64,000 nucleotides of DNA, from the NCBI GenBank assembly GCA_000719105.1, contig JODX01000007.1, positions 62,001 through 126,000 on the forward strand, given 5' to 3'. Shown here one piece after another: positions 35,276 to 42,940 of the stretch. Both the position numbers and the translations under genes were made by a program. The notes beneath the pieces are model-generated. The model did no database searches and was not told the origin of the DNA. It worked only from the letters and a program-made list of their open reading frames with translations. The first letter of the stretch is position 1; the number at the start of each line of letters is the position of its first letter. The stretch comes from Streptomyces sclerotialus. Its GTDB lineage: Bacteria > Actinomycetota > Actinomycetes > Streptomycetales > Streptomycetaceae.

Positions 35276-37774
35276 GTGCGCAGAACCCTCGGAATCGACC
35301 TCGGCACCACCAACTCGGTCGTGGCCTGGCTCAAGGACGGCGAACCGGAAGTCGTGTCCAGCACCCCGAAGAGCGGCGGAACGCCCTCGGCCGTGGGCCT
35401 CACCGCGGACGGCGGACTCCTCGTCGGGCAGGAGGCCCTGAACTGGGTTGAACGGGACGCCACGCGCGTGATCACCACCGTCAAGCGCCTCATGGGGCGC
35501 CAATTCAAGGACGAGAAGGTGCAACATGCCCTCGGCCGCATGGGAGACGGCCGCCCCGACATCACCGAGGGGCCGGACGGCGGCGTCCTGATCCGCCTGG
35601 GAGACCACCACTACACCCCGGTCCAGATCTCTGCGATCATCCTCCGGCGGCTCAAGCGGGACGCCGAGGCCCGCCTCGGTGCGGAGTTCGATCGCGCGGT
35701 GATCACGGCACCGGCCTACTTCGGCGAACGACAGATCGCCGCCACCCGCGAAGCGGGCAGACTGGCCGGCTTCCACGTCGTCCGGGTGCTCTCGGAACCC
35801 ACGTCGGCGGCGCTCGCCCACGGCCTCGGACGGGCAGTGGAAGAGGACCCCGCAACCGTCCTCGTCTACGACCTGGGGGGTGGCACCTTCGATGTCTCCA
35901 TCCTCACCCTGATGCCGGGCGTGCTCGACGTGCTCGGCGTCGGCGGCGACAACCTACTCGGCGGTACGGATTTCGACAGCTGTCTGGCCGGTCGCCTCCA
36001 GGAGCTCATCGAGGCGCGCGATGCCGTGCACGAAGCGCTGCCGGGCGACGCCGCGAAGATCCGCAAGGCGGCGGAGCGCGCCAAGATCAAACTGTCGGCG
36101 GAGTCCTCGACCGAGGTGATCATCTCGCCACTCGGCGCTTCCGGCGTGGTCGTCTCGGAGACCGTGGACCGCAAGGAGTTCGAGGCTCTCATCTCCGACA
36201 GGATCGAGGAGACCGTCCGTCTGACCCTGAGCACCGTGGCCGGGGCATCGCTGCGCCCGGAGGACATGGACCAGGTCCTCCTGGTGGGCGGATCGAGTGC
36301 CATCCCGCTGGTGCGCGAGCGGCTGGCGGAGGTCTTCGGCCGCGAGAAGCTACGCATGGACGTGGACCCCATGACGTGCGTAGCGCTGGGTGCGGCCATC
36401 CAGTCGGCGCTCGTCGAGGAGCTGGAATGCCCCGGATGCCGCGCGGCGTGTCCGCTGGACGCCGACGCGTGCCCCGAGTGCGCCGTCCCGCTGGTGGGCG
36501 CCCCGACGGTGGAGTGCCCGACGTGCCACGTACCCGCTCCCGAGGGCACGGGGGAGTGTCCCGTCTGTGCCTCCGACCTCACCGGGCTCGCCGCGGAACG
36601 GCCGACGCCATCCCCGGTTGTCTGCGGGGAGTGCGCGGAGGAGAACGACCCCGAGGCGCTGGAGTGCGACCTGTGCGGAGCCGAGCTGCGCGGTGGCGGC
36701 GGTCTGAAGTGTCCGAAGTGCGCGCTCGTGAATCAGCCTGGCCTTGCGTGGTGCTCCTACTGCGATGCGGAACTGCCCGTCGCGGCACCGTCCGACGTGA
36801 CGCCCCGCCCCATCGGCGTCCGCACCAGTGACGGCACATTGGAAATCCTGATCGAGGCAGGCACCCGTTACCCCACGGAACAGCCCGTCCGGCACGATTT
36901 CCAGGTCACCGCCAATCCGGGGGACATGCTGGAGATCGCTCTGCACGAGGGTGACCTCCAGCCCGCCGAGCGCAACGACCTCTGCGGTGTCGCCCTGTAC
37001 GAGATGACCGAGGGAACCGCGGACACGAAGGTGCTCACCATCGCCGTGCACCTCGACCAGGACCGTTCGATCCATGTGGAGACCCGGCTCGACGGGGCCT
37101 CGTTCAGTGCAGCCGCCTTTCGGCGCAACCCGATGCCCCCGGAATTCCGCCGGCGGGCGCGGGAGGCACACGGTCGGTTCCAGACGTTTCTGGCCGACTG
37201 GCGCCACGAGCTCACGCAGGCGGAGAAGGCGGTCCTGGCCGAGACGGCGACAGTGCTGGAGCAGGTTGTCCGGGGCGAGGCACCCGGACGCTCCCTGGAC
37301 ACGCTCCTGGAGGAGGCGGATGTACTGCTGGAACGTCAGCAGAACATCCGCTGGGCCTCGGCCCTCTCGTACCGCTACCCGGAGCACGTGGCCGACCTGA
37401 TGCCCCAGGAGGATCTGAAAGCGATGCGGCGTCACCGCACCGCCCTGAAAGTGGCGCGTGAGGCCGCCGACTTCGAGCGTGGGCACAGAATCGCTGATGA
37501 GGTGATGAGCATTCGGCACCGGCTCGGTACGGACTTGTTCCGGGTAATGAACGCCCTGAGTTTCGCCTCGCACAACGGAGTGAACGCCGCCCTCCAGCAG
37601 CGCATCCAGCAGGCCGGCGACGGACTGACGGAAGCCGTGCGCCGAGGGGACTTCGCGGGCGCGGACGCGGCCAAGTCCCGAATCACCGACCTCTATCAGG
37701 ACGTGCGCCGGGCGCTGGACGAGTTCAGCCCCCCGGAGCGCAAGACCGTGCATCCACGGAAGATGGCGCGCTGA
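35276..37774 (+). CDS. Hsp70 (DnaK-like) protein with four inserted zinc ribbons
   Basis: 832-residue Hsp70. The ATPase domain (about residues 1-375) is well conserved: LGIDLGTTNSVVAWL, LSEPTSAALAHG, VYDLGGGTFDVSIL and VGGSSAIPLVRERL. Between it and the C-terminal half, residues about 384-501 contain four CxxC...CxxC zinc ribbons (CPGC/CPEC, CPTC/CPVC, CGEC/CDLC, CPKC/CSYC), which are absent from normal DnaK. A beta-rich substrate-binding-like segment and a long helical tail follow. Start GTG 35276 after AGGAA. It is not the housekeeping dnaK, which forms an operon with real grpE and dnaJ; here it ends a six-gene run with a PLD nuclease. Confidence 0.85.
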   Translation: MRRTLGIDLGTTNSVVAWLKDGEPEVVSSTPKSGGTPSAVGLTADGGLLVGQEALNWVERDATRVITTVKRLMGRQFKDEKVQHALGRMGDGRPDITEGPDGGVLIRLGDHHYTPVQISAIILRRLKRDAEARLGAEFDRAVITAPAYFGERQIAATREAGRLAGFHVVRVLSEPTSAALAHGLGRAVEEDPATVLVYDLGGGTFDVSILTLMPGVLDVLGVGGDNLLGGTDFDSCLAGRLQELIEARDAVHEALPGDAAKIRKAAERAKIKLSAESSTEVIISPLGASGVVVSETVDRKEFEALISDRIEETVRLTLSTVAGASLRPEDMDQVLLVGGSSAIPLVRERLAEVFGREKLRMDVDPMTCVALGAAIQSALVEELECPGCRAACPLDADACPECAVPLVGAPTVECPTCHVPAPEGTGECPVCASDLTGLAAERPTPSPVVCGECAEENDPEALECDLCGAELRGGGGLKCPKCALVNQPGLAWCSYCDAELPVAAPSDVTPRPIGVRTSDGTLEILIEAGTRYPTEQPVRHDFQVTANPGDMLEIALHEGDLQPAERNDLCGVALYEMTEGTADTKVLTIAVHLDQDRSIHVETRLDGASFSAAAFRRNPMPPEFRRRAREAHGRFQTFLADWRHELTQAEKAVLAETATVLEQVVRGEAPGRSLDTLLEEADVLLERQQNIRWASALSYRYPEHVADLMPQEDLKAMRRHRTALKVAREAADFERGHRIADEVMSIRHRLGTDLFRVMNALSFASHNGVNAALQQRIQQAGDGLTEAVRRGDFAGADAAKSRITDLYQDVRRALDEFSPPERKTVHPRKMAR

Positions 37775-37782
37775 ACCGGCGC

Positions 37783-38030
37783 TTACAGAGCGCACTCCGC
37801 CCGGACGGTCTTGCCGGGGCCGGCGGGCCGTGTGTCGGTTCCCAGCGGGTGGCCAGCCGGGCCACCAGGAGCAGTCCCCGGCCCGACTACCCGTCGCCGG
37901 ACGCCTCATGGACGGACGAGGGCGCCGCTCGGTGCGGGTGTCCGTCACCTCGATGCGGCGTACGCCCGGGGGCGCGGTCAGCCGGAGGTGGAAGTCTCGG
38001 CCGGGGACGTAGGCGTCCGGGTTCCTACAC
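37783..38030 (-). pseudogene. Fragment of a streptomycete HATPase-type ATP-binding regulator
   Basis: The minus strand ends with the typical tail of small anti-sigma-type ATP-binding proteins (GKTVRAECAL then TAA at 37785-37783). Upstream pieces (LRLTAPPGVRRIEVTDTR, then TRWEPTHGPPAP) are in different frames and the N-terminal half is missing. A dead remnant about 245 bp long after the Hsp70 gene. Confidence 0.6.
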
Positions 38031-38132
38031 CACTTCGCGGGACGCGCCCCATCGTTCATCATCGAAACGCTTGCTATGTGCAAGCACTGATTCTCGCCAA
38101 TATCCGTCCGGGCGCGCATAAAAGGTGAACGA

Positions 38133-38963
38133 GTGCTCGAAGCCAAGCAGGATGAGGTCATGGACATCGCAGACTTGGGCGCTGTTGCTGCCCTGCTCTC
38201 CATACCTGTCGGTCTGATTACTGTTTGGTGGAACGCGCGGAGCGCAGACGGCGGGACGAGGGCCACACTCATAGCGGGTATCACCCAGGCCGACGCCTCA
38301 GTCGTTGCGGCGCAGGTTCAGGGGTTGCGCGAGTTCGAATCATGGCAGCAGGCCACGCTCGCTGACGCCTCCGCGGGATTCCTTCGCTCGGCCGACGCGT
38401 TCGTACGCACAGTGCGGATGTTGCCAGAATTTGATAACGATCAGCGTGCCTCGCGGCTGGACATACACGGGGTCGAGGTGGAGACAGCGTTCAGTTCGTT
38501 GGACTTGCTGGCTCCGCCCGACCTACGCCGCTCGGCGGAGGAGGTGTTGTCCTACTGCAAGTCTCTGGAGAGGAAGGCCCTTGATCGGGCCGTGCTGCGC
38601 TCAGCCATCAAGGCCCTGGAGGATGGTTGGTGCTACGGCAACCCCGAGACTTGTAATCATCCTCACCACGGTTCTGCTTGGGTGGCTTGGGAACTTCTTA
38701 TGGACTGGCCCCGGAAGGATGAGGAGGCGAGGGAAGAAGACCGCGGCCTCTTGGAATACTGTCTGGAAGATAGCTGTTGCTTCTCCGAACAGGAGGCGCG
38801 CCGGGTTCTCGCCCTTGCGGACCGTAATCCAGGCTCCTGGACACAGATGCTCGGCGGCTGGGTCCGGGACCCGCTTCTTGAGCGCTTCACCTCTCTGCGC
38901 GCGTCCTTTGTGGACGAGGCTCGCGGTGCGCGTCCCGCAGATGCAACGGGTCTCAGCGCGTAG
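38133..38963 (+). CDS. Uncharacterised membrane-anchored protein
   Basis: 276-residue protein with one hydrophobic segment near the N-terminus (GAVAALLSIPVGLITVWW, about residues 16-33) and a soluble helical remainder rich in charged residues. Two cysteine-rich spots (GWCYGNPETCNHPHH and LEDSCCFSEQEA) might bind a metal. No family recognised. Start GTG 38133 follows AAAAGGTG at 8 nt; ATG 38160 is an alternative just before the membrane segment. The gene and the following 350 bp are visibly less GC-rich than the surroundings, suggesting a separate origin. It is the last gene of island I. The 140 bp after it hold nothing I recognise. Confidence 0.6.
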   Translation: MLEAKQDEVMDIADLGAVAALLSIPVGLITVWWNARSADGGTRATLIAGITQADASVVAAQVQGLREFESWQQATLADASAGFLRSADAFVRTVRMLPEFDNDQRASRLDIHGVEVETAFSSLDLLAPPDLRRSAEEVLSYCKSLERKALDRAVLRSAIKALEDGWCYGNPETCNHPHHGSAWVAWELLMDWPRKDEEAREEDRGLLEYCLEDSCCFSEQEARRVLALADRNPGSWTQMLGGWVRDPLLERFTSLRASFVDEARGARPADATGLSA

Positions 38964-39105
38964 GGTTGCCTTTCCTCCCTGGCCGACTATTCGTCGTGAA
39001 GTCAGGGGGGAAAGTGAACCACATGACTGAGGGCTCCCGCTCAATGCGTCAACCACGGCTAAGAACGGCCATTGCGGTTGGTTCGGTGCATCATCATCCC
39101 GGTTA

Positions 39106-39187
39106 GCGTGCGTTGTCTTAACGGGGGTCGGCGGATACAAACACGAGTAACGCCAACCGCCGGATTCGGTTAAGTTTCTTCGGCTAG
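39106..39187. repeat. Attachment-like repeat 4 (diverged copy of a yjbQ 3' end)
   Basis: Aligns with the attachment repeats from TTAACGG through to the stop codon. It still encodes a yjbQ C-terminus (DTNTSNANRRIRLSFFG, then TAG, 39134-39187) but with many synonymous changes relative to the local yjbQ (GAT for GAC, TTA for CTG, AGT for AGC), as expected of a copy from another species' gene. Confidence 0.7.
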
Positions 39188-39189
39188 GG

Positions 39190-39433
39190 TTCGTTCGCTT
39201 CGGTGGGGCTGTATCGATGAGGTCCGAATATCGAAAACTGAGGAAGAACTGGTCAATCACCTTGAAAACGTGGTGGAACGGAGCGGAAAGAGCGCCCAGT
39301 CTTTTCGCGCACTGGGCTTGGGTGACCGAACCTTCCCGCATCTGGTGACCAGAACGACAAGAGCCGTATGACGGGAGACTGTCACGTGCGGTTCGGTGGG
39401 AGCCCGGGGGTGGAATCCCCCGGGCCACCCGAC
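39190..39433 (+). ncRNA. Group II intron remnant (3' domains V and VI)
   Basis: 39361-39394 is a textbook group II intron domain V: GAGCCGTATG at one end, GTGCGGTTC at the other, with an ACGGGAGACTGT hairpin between (34 nt). A second hairpin follows immediately (GCCCGGGGG...CCCCCGGGC, 39403-39427), fitting domain VI. No intron-encoded reverse transcriptase is present and domain I cannot be recognised, so only the 3' part remains; the left limit is a guess. Confidence 0.65.
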
Positions 39434-39453
39434 TCCGCGAAGGAGAGCGATCG

Positions 39454-39760
39454 ATGACCGCGGTGTACGCGTGCATCGAGGCGAAGAAGACCCCCCACAC
39501 CGTCGCCCTGCTATGCCGGCTGCTCAAGGTGGCCCGCTCCTCGTTCTACGCCTGACGCCTGGCGGTCCGGTGAACGGGCCCGCCGGGCGCAGCGGGCCGC
39601 CGACCTTGCCCTGGCCCACGCGATCACCGCGCTGCACATCGCCTTCCGGCGCACATGGGGTGCCCAGGATCCACGCCGCACTGCGGCGGTACGGCCACCG
39701 GGTCAGCTGCAAGAGGGTGGAGCGGGTCATCCGGCTGGTCAGTGACTCTCTCCGGGCAAG
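39454..39760 (+). pseudogene. IS3-family transposase (orfB) remnant
   Basis: Starts ATG with TAVYACIEAKK...LLCRLLKVARSSFYA, the usual start of IS3 orfB, then a stop at about 39553. The family continues in other frames: RRAQRAADLALAHAITALHI, then after another shift GVPRIHAALRRYGHRVSCKR, and stops there. The whole catalytic DDE domain is missing. The sequence ends where the left arm of attachment repeat 2 begins. Confidence 0.75.
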
Positions 39761-39856
39761 CGCGCGTATATGCTAAGGGTTGCCTTAACGGAGTTTGGCG
39801 GACACGAACAAGGACAATGCCAACCGTCGGGTGCGGCTGAGCTTCCTCGGTTGATG
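39746..39856. repeat. Attachment-like repeat 2 (boundary of islands I and II)
   Basis: Core 39800-39856 equals the end of yjbQ with one mismatch to repeat 1. The left arm (CTCCGGGCAAGCGCGC...GGGTTGCCTTAACGGAGTTTGGC) is shared with repeat 3 at 45593-45644, and the right arm (GTAGCGTCGAATCCC...GGCTCC) with repeats 1 and 3. Confidence 0.85.
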
Positions 39857-40375
39857 CATGTAGCGGAACCGTAGCGTCGAATCCCGGTCGTGCCGAAGAC
39901 CTCTTGGTCCGCGCGTTGGGTAGTGGGTCGGCTCCCAGCGGAACGCAGCCAGTGAGGCCTATGAAACCTGCCGTATGACCTGGGTGGTTGGCGTGACAGA
40001 CAAGTGAAGCTCCTGGCAGAAGGGTTCCTGACCAAGGGAACCGTCTCCACCGGAGGCCTCGCGTGCTTCTTCACCTGTCCGGCACGGATGTGTTCCGCTC
40101 TGCTCTCTGCTTCCTCGCCGCCCGTCTGCGGTAACGTCGCCGCGCTCACCGAGGCGGGCATCGACTGCTGGACGGCCAAGGGCCACCGTGGTCCGGTGGC
40201 CCTTGGCCGAGTCCCCTGCTGAGGCTGGTGGTAGAACCTGTCCAATGTGCAGCAGGCGGTCAACCGATTCCCGCAAAGATCCGGGCTCTCGTCGCACGGG
40301 CCGCGCGAATGGAAAAGGGTCGGTGTGGCCCCATGGCCTCGGAAGATGAGCCGCGAAAGGGTGACGGGCGCCGCT
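39857..40375. other. Island II left end, no confident gene
   Basis: 519 bp with the right arm of repeat 2 (to about 39945), then no reading frame with a ribosome site or a recognisable product. A 14-bp perfect hairpin at 40174-40208 is the only strong structure. Confidence 0.5.
40174..40208 (-). terminator. Strong hairpin downstream of the caspase gene
   Basis: Perfect 14-bp stem GGCCAAGGGCCACC, 7-nt loop, complement. It lies 168 bp after the stop of the minus-strand caspase gene and probably ends that operon's transcript. Confidence 0.6.
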
Positions 40376-41911
40376 TCACCGCCCTGCGGGTGTGCCGTCG
40401 TTCAGCGTGGCGGCCTGTATGTAGTAATGGGCGGTGCCGGTCAGGTCGCCCAAGGCGCGCAGAATGGTGACCTGGGCGGGACGGTTGTCGACGGTCTGGG
40501 CGCAGGCAAGGGCCTGGAGGAAGTGCTGCTCGGCTGTGGGTCCGTCGTCGCGTCGTTGTGCGATGTTGCCGAGCCCTATGTGAGCGTTCGCCCGGCCGGT
40601 GTCGTTGGAGAGCTTTTCGGCCAATGCCAGGGCGCGACGGTGATGGGCGGCGGCGGTGTCCAGATGGCTTTGGGACACTGCTGCCCGGGCGAGTCCGTTC
40701 AGTGCGTTGAGCAGGCCGAGGTCGTTGCCGATCTCCTCGGCGATCGCCAGCGCCGCCCGGTGGTAGCGGGTCGCGATGTCGGTCGCATTGCTGGCCAGCG
40801 CGACGCTTCCCAGGCCATTCAGGGCATTCATCTCCGCAAGCCGGTTGCCGATGACGACGGCCACCGCCCGCGCATGGTCCAGGTGCGCCGAGCCACCGGG
40901 GAGGTCGCCGTTCGCCTGTGCCACCTTGGCGAGGGCGAATAGCACGTTGAGCTGCTCGGGGCGGTCCTGCTCGGCCTCGAAGAGGACGAGTGCCTTCCGG
41001 TAGTTCAGTGCCGCTGCCTCACGGTCGTCCTCGCCGAACAACCGGTTCGCCAGGGCCACCAGGTCGTGCGGCCGGGGCCGCGCAGCAGGGACCGCAGCGG
41101 CACGTAAGGTGGCGCCGGATATCGGCGGTGTGTACGCGCGGTTGCGGGCGAGGACGGCCCGAGCGCCTGCGCCGCGGGAGCCGAAGCGGGGTGTGGGGGC
41201 GGGAGGGCGCCGGCTCATCCGGTGGGTCAGCTCCGTGTAGAGGGCACTCATGTCGAGGAATTCGGGTCCGCCGGTGATGCCGTCCCGCAGCACCGCGATC
41301 AGCTCGCCGGTGAAGGCCGTGTAGGTCGCTCCGACCGGGGCGAGTGCCTTCCTCGTCGCGGCCGATGCGGTCAGTACGCAGGCACCGGGGAGTCTGGCCT
41401 CTCGGGCGACGACATCGGGAAGTTGTCCGGGTGACAGGATCCCTTCGCCGCCCATCTCGCCGTCGAGCGCCTGGCCGCTGAAGCAGCAGTCGAGTATCAC
41501 GACAGTCCGGTGAGCGTCTTTGCCGCACTCCAGGATGCGGGTGCGCAGGCTCTCGTAGGGGAGGCATTCGTCCGGCCAGCGTGTCCTGCACAGTGCGAGG
41601 TAGAGGTCGCGCTGCCGTCTTCCCTCCAGCAGCCCGTGCCCCGCGTAGTAAATCAGGAGTGTGTCGGTCGCTTCTTCGGCCGCGCGCTCGACCGGGCGAA
41701 GGATCTCGTATGGGTACGCGGGCTGTTCCACCCGCACGCAGTGGTCGGGTCGTAGCCCTCCGACTCCGCCGACGGTCAGCAGCCTGTGCAGTTCCGCGAT
41801 GTTGCGCTCGACCGCTGGCAGGTCCGCCAGGCCCAGTCCGTTGCAGCCGGACCAGGCGCCGATCAGGACGGCTCGGGATCCCGGGCCGAGTGGGTCAGTC
41901 GAAGGGGTCAT
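40376..41911 (-). CDS. Caspase-fold peptidase with TPR repeats
   Basis: 511-residue protein. Residues 1-250 form a caspase (peptidase C14) domain with the catalytic dyad visible: histidine in YYAGHG (about 89) and cysteine in ILDCCFSG (about 140). From about 310 onwards come five TPR-like repeats with the recurring pattern ALNGLG/ALAxAEExGN (for example LAIAEEIGNDLGLLNALNGL). Bacterial caspases of this type are suicide proteases set off by a sensor. Start ATG 41911 (GGAAG 10 nt before), overlapping the kinase stop by 17 bp. Last gene of the kinase-vWA-EACC1 run, and its probable killing effector. Confidence 0.85.
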   Translation of the reverse strand: MTPSTDPLGPGSRAVLIGAWSGCNGLGLADLPAVERNIAELHRLLTVGGVGGLRPDHCVRVEQPAYPYEILRPVERAAEEATDTLLIYYAGHGLLEGRRQRDLYLALCRTRWPDECLPYESLRTRILECGKDAHRTVVILDCCFSGQALDGEMGGEGILSPGQLPDVVAREARLPGACVLTASAATRKALAPVGATYTAFTGELIAVLRDGITGGPEFLDMSALYTELTHRMSRRPPAPTPRFGSRGAGARAVLARNRAYTPPISGATLRAAAVPAARPRPHDLVALANRLFGEDDREAAALNYRKALVLFEAEQDRPEQLNVLFALAKVAQANGDLPGGSAHLDHARAVAVVIGNRLAEMNALNGLGSVALASNATDIATRYHRAALAIAEEIGNDLGLLNALNGLARAAVSQSHLDTAAAHHRRALALAEKLSNDTGRANAHIGLGNIAQRRDDGPTAEQHFLQALACAQTVDNRPAQVTILRALGDLTGTAHYYIQAATLNDGTPAGR

Positions 41912-42923
41912 CGTCGGTTGCTTCCGTCTGCGCACACCATGGGCAGACCGGCAAGTGGACATCGTAGGCATGATGCGGTCGCAGAGGACAGGGGCGGAGG
42001 TCGCCCATCGCGTGATCCAGGGCGGTGAGCCATTCGTCGGGGAGGGGGCGCGCCGCCGGATCGCTCAGTCCGGGTCCGAAGGCGGCCTTGAACATGTCCA
42101 GGAGGTGTGGTGCGAGGACGGTCTTCGGGGCTGGCATCCACTTCGGCACGATAATCCGATCGCCGCGGACGACGTATGACCGGCCGTCGATGATGTTCTG
42201 GTCGATGCTCGCTTCCGCACTCCCGTCATCGACCGGCACCCCGGCGAAGGGATGGCTTCCGGCGGTCAGGAGCAGGTAGAGGAGGATCGCCAGGGCGAAG
42301 GCGTCGGTGGCCTTCGTCGCCTGCTGTCCCCGGAAGCGTTCCGGTGCGCCGTAGTCGGGGGTGTACATGGTGCTCGGGAAGAACTCGCCGGTGGTGGGGT
42401 CGGTGAAGGAGACCGAGTCGCAGTCGAGCAGTGTGACGTAGCCTTTGAGATCGACCATGACGTTGCGGTCCGAGAGATCCCCCACGACGATTCCTCTCCG
42501 GTGCATGGCTGCTACGACGGAGGCCAGATTCCGGCCAGCCCTGATGAGGGACCCGGAGGCGACACTGTGCTTGAAGTAGCGCAGACGTGCTCGTCGGTAG
42601 ATCAGGGCGGCGAGAGGAAAGTGGTCGGGGTGTCCGAAGTAACGCATCGCGTAACCGAGCACCGCGCCGTTCGGCGCGTGGACCAGCGCCGAAGGCCAGG
42701 CCATCTCCGGTGACCGGTCCGCGATGCCCTCCTGGCGCGAAGGCGGTGTCATCGCCACGATGCGGGCCAGGCGCCGCGCATCCTTTCCTTCCAGCCGTTC
42801 GCGGTAGATCTTCACGACCAGGTCGGGGCGATCGCGGACGTGGAAGATCTCGGCCTGGCCTCCGCTGCGGGCCGGCCCGAGGAGGGCCACCTCATCGCCG
42901 TCGAGGAGAACGGCACCGGTCAT
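41895..42923 (-). CDS. Divergent protein kinase-like protein with C-terminal Zn knuckle
   Basis: 342-residue protein with a protein-kinase-like fold related to the YegI type. Visible motifs: Gly-rich start (ARSGGQAEIFHV), the lysine in DLVVKIYRE, a catalytic loop GDLSDRNVMVD (about 150, replacing HRDLKPEN) and DCDS in place of DFG (about 168), followed by an APE-like GAPERF. Asp and Asn needed for catalysis are present, so activity is plausible. The C-terminus carries a CPL...CPWC cluster likely to bind zinc. Start ATG 42923, 17 bp after the vWA stop. Likely signal relay between the vWA protein and the caspase. Confidence 0.8.
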   Translation of the reverse strand: MTGAVLLDGDEVALLGPARSGGQAEIFHVRDRPDLVVKIYRERLEGKDARRLARIVAMTPPSRQEGIADRSPEMAWPSALVHAPNGAVLGYAMRYFGHPDHFPLAALIYRRARLRYFKHSVASGSLIRAGRNLASVVAAMHRRGIVVGDLSDRNVMVDLKGYVTLLDCDSVSFTDPTTGEFFPSTMYTPDYGAPERFRGQQATKATDAFALAILLYLLLTAGSHPFAGVPVDDGSAEASIDQNIIDGRSYVVRGDRIIVPKWMPAPKTVLAPHLLDMFKAAFGPGLSDPAARPLPDEWLTALDHAMGDLRPCPLRPHHAYDVHLPVCPWCAQTEATDDDPFD

Positions 42924-42940
42924 CTACGAGCCACCTCTTA

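Noticed and set aside
35276..37774. Housekeeping dnaK operon
   Set aside because: The Hsp70 has zinc ribbons, the J-like protein lacks HPD, and the GrpE-like protein is too divergent.
39959..40297. Minus-strand ORF of 112 codons at the left end of island II
   Set aside because: It spans the strong 14-bp hairpin, has no ribosome site and no recognisable domain.
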